Shown here one piece after another: positions 7,101 to 12,133 of a DNA stretch of 18,788 nucleotides. The notes below the pieces were generated by a model, which did no database searches, was not told the DNA's origin, and was given only the letters and a program-made list of their open reading frames with translations. The position numbers were made by a program, and so were the translations under genes. Within the stretch, counting starts at the first letter, position 1. The number at the start of each line of letters is the position of its first letter. Origin of the DNA: Candidatus Woesearchaeota archaeon (GTDB lineage Archaea > Nanobdellota > Nanobdellia > Woesearchaeales > UBA10216); NCBI GenBank assembly GCA_023269295.1, contig JAHFTU010000010.1, forward strand, positions 1 to 18,788, written 5' to 3'.

Positions 7101-7780
7101 TCAACACAACAAGGGCAAACGGTACTCTGAACAACATAGGAACGTGCGCGCTGCAAGGCGTTGAAATAAAGCTGACCAAGCCCCTTGACACGTACATCTC
7201 AGTGGAAAACGGCAACGCCGCAGAGCTTGGGCCTGCAGAAAGCCTTGCCTTCGCCCTGAAGCTAAAGGCAGCAGCACCAGCCGGAGAGGCGCAGCAGAAG
7301 CAGCCTCTCCAAGGGCTTGTCGTAAAAGAGCCGAGAAAAAAAGCAGTGTACAACGGAAAGATAATCATAACCGGAAATGCAGTAAAAGGGCTGGGACTTG
7401 ATATCGAAGCCACAGGGCCAAAGCTGGAAAAAGAAGTGCCAATGAACATAGAGATATACGAACTGGAACAAAAAGGAAGGAAAAACGTGATTGCCCCGGC
7501 AATAATAGCGGCTTTCATCCTTTTAGGGGCGCTCGGAATGGGCTACAGCGCGATAACCAAAAAGCGAAACCAAAGCCGCGATAGAAAAAATGGAGGCGGC
7601 AACAATGACGGCGATACCGCCAAATTGAGCGAAAACAACGCCGCAAAAGTCGTTGGCGAGCACGAAAAAGAAACACTGAACTTTGAGGAAAAACAAAAGG
7701 CAGTTGCGGAAAAATGGAAGCAACAGCGAGAGAGCATACCAAGCGAAGAAGACAAAAGCAGCGGCAAAACAAAAGAATAA
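4157..7780 (+). CDS. large anchored surface glycoprotein with Cys-rich repeats and sequon tract
   Basis: This is a 1207-residue protein. It begins with an export helix (MALFALFLLTLAIF). The ectodomain contains, in order: beta-rich segments; a Cys-rich stretch (about 428-635) with three similar units built on CDYCTPxWT..NGxC, DD, and Y..ANxC; a beta-sandwich (about 785-865) that resembles the archaeal PGF-pre-PGF domain (LEIEADEELKANIS to THLSFFGVFG); a tract of about a dozen N-x-S/T sites (about 867-914); a Gly-rich hinge; a further beta domain; a membrane helix (IAPAIIAAFILLGALGMGYS, about 1113-1132); and a charged cytoplasmic tail. The architecture says exported, heavily N-glycosylated and anchored. 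The ATG is supported by the TATA box. Ligand and exact role are unknown; an S-layer-associated or adhesion protein is a reasonable guess. Codon use is like that of its neighbours. Confidence 0.75.
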   Translation: MKRFVKIMALFALFLLTLAIFDKLQAGIMTGKPGSTLTGFAVYETRQLTWLFDTANDFSFDSSLVNISGGEAKLKVTNTITDSTDSPALKLPKGNNSELSITNISDSKYTIGMLKVGDKYYVDKDEKITALPVELQGMLWLKTQNADKNIKKNITFATNRPARIFIGYDKGAATAPDWMQSWTYWGTGITTEDDGSSPFKIYYKDFPAGSILLGSNNKSNSMYVILVNNTGYASKYEYTPAAAQYTGSIKTISVSADKPDGTTAKVQARIAQTQQGLDSAQWLGPTTASDYYTTTAEKANAAYGSGGGWHQYKATLETTKPENTPTLSSVKITAEKTAYPSSATVTTKDYAFEKAVEMQKITADESLNGQTTAYAYSTDSGSSWTAVTLNSSISVKTSKVMARATLNSNTAQTPAVKSVAISYKISICDEKWRLNYTSCAKNDTRIKYYTDANSCGSTEDLPAGNGTAESCDYCTPSWTETNGTCTKDDKITATYLDANSCYTITGLASDNNKPANKTYTCDYCTPQWTNLNGSCKNDDTLAVTYAYANTCCKDTGLTSDCTIPNNSTAACDYCTPSFTCSSYSDCNENNQKTCLSASDTKSCYSQTRLASDNYSGSYSEFTASCAYDSEAPLVNDVTSTSANSIITITANVTDKSATTITAQLIRDGAAVRNLTLANTAKDTYSATASTEGLNGAYIIRIIAKDKYNNTARTKGIAGISTDAEKTTVTDVVFNASRKALMKITNTTKIELNGKTAQGTLGKLVAAEHENDTRNSTKPQAKKELRKYLEIEADEELKANISSATLTINYSDAEVASSDISESSLAIFFYNETELLWQQLNSTVNKELNYVEGNATHLSFFGVFGNEQNQTANATINATINSTTNSTINATINATVNATTNATLTNATNSTANATQNTPAQATQPSQASTEAAPAGGSGGGGGAAEKRQAEKKAEAEPAVNATEAANCSYEVKVELVDKPSFINTTRANGTLNNIGTCALQGVEIKLTKPLDTYISVENGNAAELGPAESLAFALKLKAAAPAGEAQQKQPLQGLVVKEPRKKAVYNGKIIITGNAVKGLGLDIEATGPKLEKEVPMNIEIYELEQKGRKNVIAPAIIAAFILLGALGMGYSAITKKRNQSRDRKNGGGNNDGDTAKLSENNAAKVVGEHEKETLNFEEKQKAVAEKWKQQRESIPSEEDKSSGKTKE
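6757..6900 (+). repeat. low-complexity N-glycosylation sequon tract
   Basis: Codons for about 867-914 repeat Asn-Ala-Thr and Asn-Ser-Thr units separated by Ile, Val, Thr or Ala, for example NATINATINST and NATVNATTNAT. At least eleven sequons fall in under 50 residues. It precedes a Gly-rich hinge, like a glycosylated stalk. Confidence 0.85.
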
Positions 7781-7791
7781 AACCCTAATTA

Positions 7792-7826
7792 CTACTTTCT
7801 AGCTTTTTCTAACTTGCCTTTTAGCA
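7792..7826 (-). pseudogene. displaced copy of the rps12 3' end
   Basis: On the minus strand 7792-7824 reads LKGKLEKARK and a TAG stop, exactly the last ten residues of the intact S12 gene that ends at 7934. Eight of the ten codons differ from the intact gene, and all differences are synonymous (for example CTG against TTA for Leu). Homology fades just before, where the 76-nt element begins at 7827. Both copies point the same way, with the fragment downstream of the complete gene. Confidence 0.85.
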
Positions 7827-7902
7827 TGACTTTTTTAGAAAAAATGTCACCGGAGAGGTGACAATCTTCGTCTCTAAGACGAAGAAAGGTCAATCAAAAA
7901 AC
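7827..7902 (+). repeat. 76-nt multi-hairpin element, copy 2 (at the rps12 3' end)
   Basis: The plus strand runs from TGACTTTTTTAG to AATCAAAAAAC and matches the copy in the tRNA T-arm (273-348, minus) at 75 of 76 positions. The one difference, C to T in the outer stem, turns a G-C into a G-T(U) pair and keeps the fold. The two hairpins inside are unchanged. The element fills most of the gap between the displaced and the intact rps12 3' ends. Confidence 0.85.
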
Positions 7903-7933
7903 TCAAAAAACAAAAAACTCAAAAAGAGAGAAA
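7903..7933 (-). terminator. oligo-T terminator region of rps12
   Basis: Right after the rps12 stop the minus strand has four T tracts of five to six bases (CTTTTTGAG, GTTTTTTG repeated). Runs of T are the usual archaeal termination signal. The strong hairpins of the 76-nt element follow and may also stop transcripts of the converging genes. Confidence 0.6.
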
Positions 7934-8371
7934 CTACTTCCTTGCCTTTTCCAGTTTACCCTTAAGTAAAGCGAGCAGGGACTGGTCGTTGACCTTTATA
8001 ACCTTCCACCTGACACCGGGAATGTCACCATAAGACCTGCCCTTTCTGCCGCCGATGCACTCAACCATTACCTCATCGTGCTCATCAATAAGCTTGGAAG
8101 CGCCATCGCCAGGGCAGAAAGCGGTCACCTGCCTGCCATTCTTGATCAGCTGGACACGAACGCACTTCCTCATGGCAGAATTAGGCTGCTTTGCCTCCAT
8201 CTGCACCTTCTCAAGAACAATGCCCTTGGCCTGCCACGACCCCTCAAGAGGGTCAGACTTGGCCCTCATGTTCATGACCCTGACTACGTAAGAGTGCTTA
8301 GCCCACCTTGCCCTGGCCCTTCGCCTGCTAAGCGAGCCTCCTGCATTCAAACCGCGAGCCTTATCAGACAT
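7934..8371 (-). CDS. rps12: 30S ribosomal protein S12 (uS12)
   Basis: This 145-residue protein is a full-length archaeal uS12, a decoding-centre protein of the small subunit. Visible signatures are the basic N-terminus (SLSRRRARARWAK), the universally conserved KQPNSAMRKCVRVQLIKNG (61-79) and the C-terminal GGRKGRSYGDIPGVRW loop. The ATG at 8371 follows a clear TATA box. In many archaea rps12 directly follows nusA in the rpo operon and is followed by rps7; here the HEPN/MNT cassette and about 600 further bases separate it from nusA, and rps7 is absent. Its last codons exist in a second, synonymously diverged copy just downstream, with a hairpin element between them. Confidence 0.97.
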   Translation of the reverse strand: MSDKARGLNAGGSLSRRRARARWAKHSYVVRVMNMRAKSDPLEGSWQAKGIVLEKVQMEAKQPNSAMRKCVRVQLIKNGRQVTAFCPGDGASKLIDEHDEVMVECIGGRKGRSYGDIPGVRWKVIKVNDQSLLALLKGKLEKARK

Positions 8372-8393
8372 ACAAAAGGAAGCATAAAGAGGT

Positions 8394-8405
8394 TGTTTAT
8401 AAAGA
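8394..8405 (-). promoter_or_regulatory. TATA box of rps12
   Basis: The minus-strand sequence ATCTTTATAAACAAC is centred about 28 bases before ATG 8371. Rps12 thus seems to have its own promoter and does not depend on read-through from nusA. Confidence 0.65.
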
Positions 8406-8535
8406 TTGCTGCCTCATAGCTTTGGCTACAGAACCAGAGCATTAATTCTAAATGCTCATAAAAATAAAAAAAAAGAAGTAACTGACTAGTATTTTCGCTA
8501 CTTAAATTTAAGCAAAATCACGCCAAGGAGAGGCG

Positions 8536-8694
8536 CTAAAATCTTAAACAAATCTTGCAGCATTTGTCAACAACCAACTTTGTACTTGGGTGTGATGTTG
8601 CCAAGATTAAGTAGCCCACGACTAAAATCAAAAACAAAAAAACCGCATCAATTTTAACGCTTTGTCCTTTCTTTCCTAGTTTTGAGAGTTTCAT
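8536..8694 (-). CDS. small single-pass membrane protein (52 aa), function unknown
   Basis: A 52-codon frame begins MKLSKLGKKGQSVKIDAV, continues with one hydrophobic helix (VFLFLILVVGYLILA, about 18-32) and ends with a Cys-containing tail, VDKCCKICLRF. The basic N-terminus before the helix predicts an N-in orientation. The start is well supported: GGAGG lies 8 bases before the ATG, and AT-rich boxes (ATATATC, TTTAAAATC) lie further up. A CGCC/GGCG hairpin sits directly after the stop. It lies between the displaced nusA fragment and rps12 on the same strand. I do not recognise a family; the CCxxC tail could bind metal or be modified, but that is a guess. Confidence 0.6.
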   Translation of the reverse strand: MKLSKLGKKGQSVKIDAVFLFLILVVGYLILATSHPSTKLVVDKCCKICLRF

Positions 8695-8976
8695 GCTTTT
8701 TTCCTCCATTCCTGATTTTAAAGATATATTTGCCGTTCCCGTTGTGCGAAGAATATCCTTAGAAGCCCAGCAATAACACTTTTAAATGAAGGAAATCTTG
8801 GGAAGGCTCCATGACGCTAGAATAAATGAAGTTTTTTGCCTTCTAATGATTTGCTTTTCTCGTCTGAAAAAAGCGTAATAAAGTGTGTGCTTTTTCGGCT
8901 TCGGAGAAGCTTCTCCAGAAACGACTAAGGCATAGCTAGGGGGAACAAATATTTAAGCTTTTACTCTATACTTTCT
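8695..8976 (-). other. 282-base spacer, possible untranslated transcript
   Basis: There is no convincing gene here. A TTAAATATTTG box on the minus strand (about 8946-8956) could start a transcript near 8925, and a perfect 14-base palindrome GGAGAAGCTTCTCC (about 8903-8916) lies just inside it. A 45-codon minus-strand frame and a 31-codon plus-strand frame overlap here; neither has a ribosome binding site or a recognisable motif. Confidence 0.3.
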
Positions 8977-9048
8977 TCAAACAACCTTGACTTCCTTTAT
9001 TGGGAAGTATCTCTGGATGATGGATTCCATGTTCCTGAGGTTCTTGCC
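8977..9048 (-). pseudogene. displaced copy of the nusA 3' end
   Basis: On the minus strand this codes for the last 23 residues of NusA (GKNLRNMES to KEVKVV) and a TGA stop. The peptide is identical to the end of the intact gene at 10204, but eight codons and the stop codon differ, all silently. Homology ends sharply at the GGC codon (9046-9048); the next bases (towards 9060) are unrelated. The fragment lies downstream of the intact gene in the same orientation, with the MNT/HEPN pair in between, as expected after integration into the 3' end of nusA with restoration of the reading frame. Confidence 0.9.
9008..9033 (+). repeat. left copy of the 26-bp direct repeat (att-like)
   Basis: The 26 bases from TATCTCTGG to CCATGTT are identical to 10235-10260. 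This is the longest perfect block shared by the two nusA 3' ends and the best candidate for a crossover core. Confidence 0.7.
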
Positions 9049-9073
9049 ACACCAGCGCACTAAAAATCCGAAA

Positions 9074-9084
9074 AGCTTATATAG
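9074..9084 (+). promoter_or_regulatory. TATA box of the MNT/HEPN operon
   Basis: AAAAGCTTATATAGTAAC combines a purine-rich BRE-like stretch with a TATA core centred near 9080. Transcription would start near 9105, about 16 bases before the ATG, inside the second palindrome. Confidence 0.6.
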
Positions 9085-9120
9085 TAACTGTTAGTTATCA
9101 TATAGTAACTGGCGGTTACT
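9079..9120 (+). promoter_or_regulatory. tandem palindromic operator, probably autoregulatory
   Basis: The 12-mer ATATAGTAACTG occurs at 9079 and at 9100, spaced 21 bp, which is two helical turns. Each copy is half of an inverted repeat: GTAACT-GTT-AGTTAT in the first and AGTAAC-TGGCG-GTTACT in the second. One covers the TATA box and the other covers the start site up to the ATG. The N-terminal wHTH of the first gene is the obvious ligand. Confidence 0.65.
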
Positions 9121-9711
9121 ATGGTGTCTTTAACGGAGAAGGAAGGGGGAGCTTTGCTTATCTTGTTCAAGGACTTTACTGGTTACCATAATGCTAATTC
9201 CATAAGCAAGGTTTTGGGAACTACCCGTGTGGGGGCCTTGAAGCTTTTCAGGAGGCTGGAAGCTCAGGGATTGCTAATATCTCAGAGGATTGGCAAAGCG
9301 ATAGTCTACAAGCTTAGGCTGGATGATGGTTACGTAAAGAAGCTTATTGCTTTCCTTCTGGCTGATGAGGCTAACAATTTCAAGCGCTGGAAGGAAGAGT
9401 TTAAGGAGCTGGCTGGTAAGGGCAGGATTATTATGCTTTTCGGCTCTGTGCTTCGCAATTATGAGAAGGCCAACGACATAGACCTGTTGGTAGCTTCAGC
9501 TAAGTCAGACAGGGAAGGGATTGATAAGGTGTTGGAAAGCAAGGCTGAACTGTTGCCTAAGAGGCTTCATACTATCCTGCTGACTGCTGCGGAGTTAGAG
9601 AGCAGCATTAGGAGGAAGGAAGCTGCTATTCTGGATATTGTGAAAACAGGAATAGTGCTCTACGGTCAGGATGAATATGTGGAGGTTTTAAAAAATGTCA
9701 CAAGTAGCTAA
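9121..9711 (+). CDS. wHTH-minimal nucleotidyltransferase (MNT) antitoxin-like protein
   Basis: The 196-residue product has two parts. Residues 1-70 form a winged helix-turn-helix (ANSISKVLGTTRVGALKLFR as recognition region, then an IGKAIVYKL wing). Residues 100-190 form a minimal nucleotidyltransferase: RIIMLFGSVLRNYEKANDID gives the GS motif (108-109) and the metal-binding pair Asp119/Asp121. In known HEPN/MNT systems the MNT protein modifies and neutralises the HEPN partner by adding AMP; this role is inferred here from the pairing. The DNA-binding part suggests it also represses its own promoter, which carries tandem palindromes. It overlaps the HEPN gene by 17 bases. The ATG at 9121 directly follows the second operator half-site. 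The orientation is opposite to all neighbouring genes. Confidence 0.8.
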   Translation: MVSLTEKEGGALLILFKDFTGYHNANSISKVLGTTRVGALKLFRRLEAQGLLISQRIGKAIVYKLRLDDGYVKKLIAFLLADEANNFKRWKEEFKELAGKGRIIMLFGSVLRNYEKANDIDLLVASAKSDREGIDKVLESKAELLPKRLHTILLTAAELESSIRRKEAAILDIVKTGIVLYGQDEYVEVLKNVTSS

Positions 9712-10201
9712 TCAGGTTAAGTGGTGTTTAAACCGTGCTAAGGAACAGCTTGCAGAGGGCAAGAAAAAACATAGAGGCCTCATTGAAATAAAGCCTAATT
9801 TGGATGCTGCTAAAAGACATTTGGAAAAGGCTGAGCATGACCTTAATGGAGTGCTTTACATGGCCAAGGGAGGCCTTAGTGATTGGGCTGTGAACGCCGC
9901 TTTTTACTCAATGTATCAGTGCATGCTAGCCATTATTGCGAAATTTGGTTACGAAAGCGAGAACCAAACCTGCACAGTTGCCCTGGTTGAGTTGCTAAAG
10001 GAGCAGGGAAAAATCAGCATCGACGACAGGTTTATCAAAATGCTAAAACCTGATATGGAGGAACGAGATTTCAGCGTCATAAACTTACGGGAAGAATACA
10101 CTTATGGATTCAAAACTGCAGTGCCTGAAACAGACATCAGGAAGCTCACTGAAGCCTGCAAAGAGCTCATTGACAAAACAAAAAGCGTGATTTACAAATA
10201 A
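9695..10201 (+). CDS. HEPN domain protein, putative toxin partner of MNT
   Basis: This 168-residue helical protein resembles UPF0332-type HEPN proteins. NLDAAKRHLEKAEHDL (35-50) is the first helix, SDWAVNAAFYSMYQCMLAII (62-81) matches the family's AYYAMFHAARALL helix, FGYESENQT (84-92) matches the G...KTH turn, and NLREEYTYG (130-138) matches the ReeaDY segment before the last helix. Toxic HEPN RNases usually carry an R-x4-6-H motif; here the His positions of the two middle motifs are Gln75 and a Gln/Thr stretch, and REEYTY has no His. RNase activity is thus uncertain, though the Tyr residues could still be nucleotidylation targets. A GGAGG about 10 bases before the ATG, inside the MNT gene, supports the start and coupled translation. 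The gene ends 2 bases from the nusA stop, tail to tail. Confidence 0.75.
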   Translation: MSQVANQVKWCLNRAKEQLAEGKKKHRGLIEIKPNLDAAKRHLEKAEHDLNGVLYMAKGGLSDWAVNAAFYSMYQCMLAIIAKFGYESENQTCTVALVELLKEQGKISIDDRFIKMLKPDMEERDFSVINLREEYTYGFKTAVPETDIRKLTEACKELIDKTKSVIYK

Positions 10202-10203
10202 AA

Positions 10204-10653
10204 CTAAACAACCTTAACTTCCTTAATCGGAAAATATCTCTGGATGATGGATTCCATGTTTCTAAGATTCTTGCCGGCCCTGCCGATGAGGTAGCCGCGG
10301 CTTTCTGAGGAGTCAGGCGTTATTGTGATGATGCCGCCTTCGAATGCGATGCCCTTTGCCTTTGAGGGCTGGATAAGGCTCGCGACAAACTGCACCAAGT
10401 CATCTGAGAACTCTGCAATCTTTACTTTCCTCTTGAGGGAGGCCTCGATGCGCTTCACGTTTGCGCCGCCTTTGCCAACAGCCAGGCCGTACTGCGCAGG
10501 CTCAACCACAAAAACAAGCAGCTCATTCTGGTCAACAAAGCAGTCCTTCAGCCTGGCTTTTGTGACTGCCTCGAAGAAAGACATGAGCTTCATCAGGGTG
10601 TTATCGTACTTGATTTTCTGCATCTTATCCTGAGAATCAGCGGCAGCAGCCAT
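10204..10653 (-). CDS. nusA: archaeal transcription factor NusA (two KH domains)
   Basis: From ATG 10653 the protein has 149 residues. It corresponds to the short archaeal NusA, which consists of two KH RNA-binding domains without the bacterial N-terminal and S1 parts. KH1 is visible at YGLAVGKGGANVKRIE (GxxG in VGKGGANV) and KH2 at GYLIGRAGKNLRNMES (GRAG). It acts in transcription termination or antitermination. The frame is also open from a GTG at 10662. It lies 52 bases after rpl30e in the rpo operon. Its final 23 codons are duplicated at 8977-9048. No free T-rich terminator space exists between its stop and the HEPN gene; T tracts on the minus strand at about 10170-10200 lie within the HEPN coding region. 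Confidence 0.93.
   Translation of the reverse strand: MAAAADSQDKMQKIKYDNTLMKLMSFFEAVTKARLKDCFVDQNELLVFVVEPAQYGLAVGKGGANVKRIEASLKRKVKIAEFSDDLVQFVASLIQPSKAKGIAFEGGIITITPDSSESRGYLIGRAGKNLRNMESIIQRYFPIKEVKVV
10235..10260 (+). repeat. right copy of the 26-bp direct repeat (att-like)
   Basis: It is identical to 9008-9033 and lies inside the intact nusA gene, coding for part of the NMESIIQRY segment. It marks the right junction of the inserted cassette. Confidence 0.7.
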
Positions 10654-10705
10654 CACGAACACAACGGTTTACGGTTTATCCTCATAAATGTTGCAGCCAA
10701 AAAGA

Positions 10706-10969
10706 CTACCTCAAAACTCCGACTACTGAAATTGAGAACGGCTTCTTGCACATGACGCCGAGCTCGTCATTCGGAATCTGCAGCTCTACAATCTCGCAGT
10801 CAGACATTGTGCCGTAGTGCTTCAGGTCTTCCTTGATGGATGCAGGGGAGTTTGAGGCGACAAATATTTTGGCAAGCTTGTTGTGCTTCAGCAGCTTCAT
10901 GACTTCCGAAGTCCCTATAATGAACTTGCTGCCCTGCACGTGCTTCCTTAGTTCGGCAATTGCTTCCAT
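10706..10969 (-). CDS. rpl30e: 50S ribosomal protein L30e
   Basis: The 87-residue product matches the L7Ae/L30e fold of archaeal eL30, a kink-turn-related RNA-binding ribosomal protein. Visible are IIGTSEVMKLLKHNKLAKIF (17-36), VASNSP (37-42), and the C-terminal ELGVMCKKPFSISVVGVL, the counterpart of the family's LG..C.KPF segment. Its place between rpoA2 and nusA is the standard archaeal order, with 14 bases to rpoA2. It is somewhat shorter than the usual 95-100 residues, mainly at the C-terminus. Confidence 0.92.
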   Translation of the reverse strand: MEAIAELRKHVQGSKFIIGTSEVMKLLKHNKLAKIFVASNSPASIKEDLKHYGTMSDCEIVELQIPNDELGVMCKKPFSISVVGVLR

Positions 10970-10983
10970 TTTCGTTCACACTT

Positions 10984-12120
10984 TTACTTCTTGTTTTTTG
11001 CAACCAGCTTCGGAAGGCCAGTTCCCACAGGCACAGGCTGGTTAAGCATGACATTCTCAACAACCGATGTCAGGTTGTCAACCTCGCCGTAAAGGCTTGC
11101 GTTTATGATGTGCTTGATTGGAGTTTCGAATGATGCACGGGCGAGCACGCTTGACTTGTCCCTAACGACACCATACCTTGTGATGCCCTTTACCTTGCCG
11201 TCTGCGCACATGACATCGGCAACAAGCATGAGGTGCCTTATGTCAACGTTAAGGCCCTGGGTCTCAATGACTTTGAAAACCTCGTCAATAACTGCCTGCC
11301 GCGCAGCCTCAATGCCGAGGGTTTCCTCAATCTCAAAAACATCATTGGTTGTTGTCCTTGTCTCGTCAACAAACGGAATCTGCAGCACCTTCTTCATGTT
11401 TGAGCCGAAAGTAAGTATGACGTACTCGTTGTTCTTCTTGACAGGAAGCACCTGGGACACCCCGCGAACGCCCTTCACGAAGGTTTCCTTGGCCTTTTCC
11501 TTCAGCTTGAATATGTCGCTGACGCCGCCTTCCTTTGCCTTCACTTTCAGGATAAGCATGTCGCTTTTTATGTCAACGTGAACGCCCTTGGCGCCAATCT
11601 TGAGCGCCTTGGCAAGGGCGACCTCGTTAATGCCAAGCTCCTTCATCTTGCCCGTGTCAAGCTGCACCTCAATCCTGTTGTCAGCAACATTGATAGAAAA
11701 CTCAGCCGCAATGTCCTTGAGCTTGGTCTCCCTTATCATTAGCGCAACCTTTTTGATGTCCTGCCCCTCAGAATAGGGCTTCTTGAGGTAAATCTCCATC
11801 ATAGGAGTAGTAAGGTTCTTCCTGCCGTCAAGAATCTCGATAATCCTTGGCAGGCCCATGGTGACGTTCATCTCGGAAACGCCTGCGAAATGAAACGTAT
11901 CTAATGTCATTTGAGTCCCGGGTTCACCAATGGATTCTGCAGCAACCAGGCCGACTGACTCGCCAGCCTCAACTTTCATTTCCTTGTACTCATCAGCAAT
12001 GTCCTGGACGATTGCCTTTGCCTTTGCCTCTGAAATCTTATCAGGCATGGCTTCAACTACTGCCGCGTAAATGCCTGGCGGCAGGATTGCCTGCAGTTCC
12101 TTCAAAATGTTAGCTGTCAT
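10984..12120 (-). CDS. rpoA2: DNA-directed RNA polymerase subunit A'' (Rpo1C)
   Basis: This 378-residue protein is the C-terminal part of the archaeal largest polymerase subunit. The trigger-loop region is clear: GLVAAESIGEPGTQMTLDTF then HFAGVSEMNVTMGLPRI (about 57-93). The C-terminal cleft/jaw part contains DIRHLMLVADVMCADGKVKG and the ending ASFETPIKHIINASLYGEVD typical of Rpo1C. Length is normal for the family. It follows rpoA1 after 13 bases and precedes rpl30e after 14, so translation is likely coupled within one operon. Confidence 0.97.
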   Translation of the reverse strand: MTANILKELQAILPPGIYAAVVEAMPDKISEAKAKAIVQDIADEYKEMKVEAGESVGLVAAESIGEPGTQMTLDTFHFAGVSEMNVTMGLPRIIEILDGRKNLTTPMMEIYLKKPYSEGQDIKKVALMIRETKLKDIAAEFSINVADNRIEVQLDTGKMKELGINEVALAKALKIGAKGVHVDIKSDMLILKVKAKEGGVSDIFKLKEKAKETFVKGVRGVSQVLPVKKNNEYVILTFGSNMKKVLQIPFVDETRTTTNDVFEIEETLGIEAARQAVIDEVFKVIETQGLNVDIRHLMLVADVMCADGKVKGITRYGVVRDKSSVLARASFETPIKHIINASLYGEVDNLTSVVENVMLNQPVPVGTGLPKLVAKNKK

Positions 12121-12133
12121 TTTTGCACCGTTC

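Larger units (their letters stand above)
9049..10203 (+). mobile_element. HEPN/MNT cassette inserted at the nusA 3' end
   Basis: About 1.15 kb lies between the two nusA 3' ends. It holds only the wHTH-MNT and HEPN genes with their promoter, on the strand opposite to the rpo genes. No integrase, transposase or terminal inverted repeat is visible, so either it was moved in trans or by homologous recombination, or it is the remnant of a larger element. The direct repeats at 9008-9033 and 10235-10260 mark the probable junctions. Confidence 0.55.

Noticed and set aside
6700..7518. 272-codon minus-strand frame inside the large surface protein gene
   Set aside because: It is a shadow of the repetitive Asn/Thr/Ala-rich codons on the plus strand; the real gene has promoter, signal and domain support.
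8786..8881. 31-codon plus-strand frame (MKEILGRLHDAR...)
   Set aside because: No ribosome binding site and no promoter at the right distance; a 45-codon frame on the other strand overlaps it and is equally unsupported.
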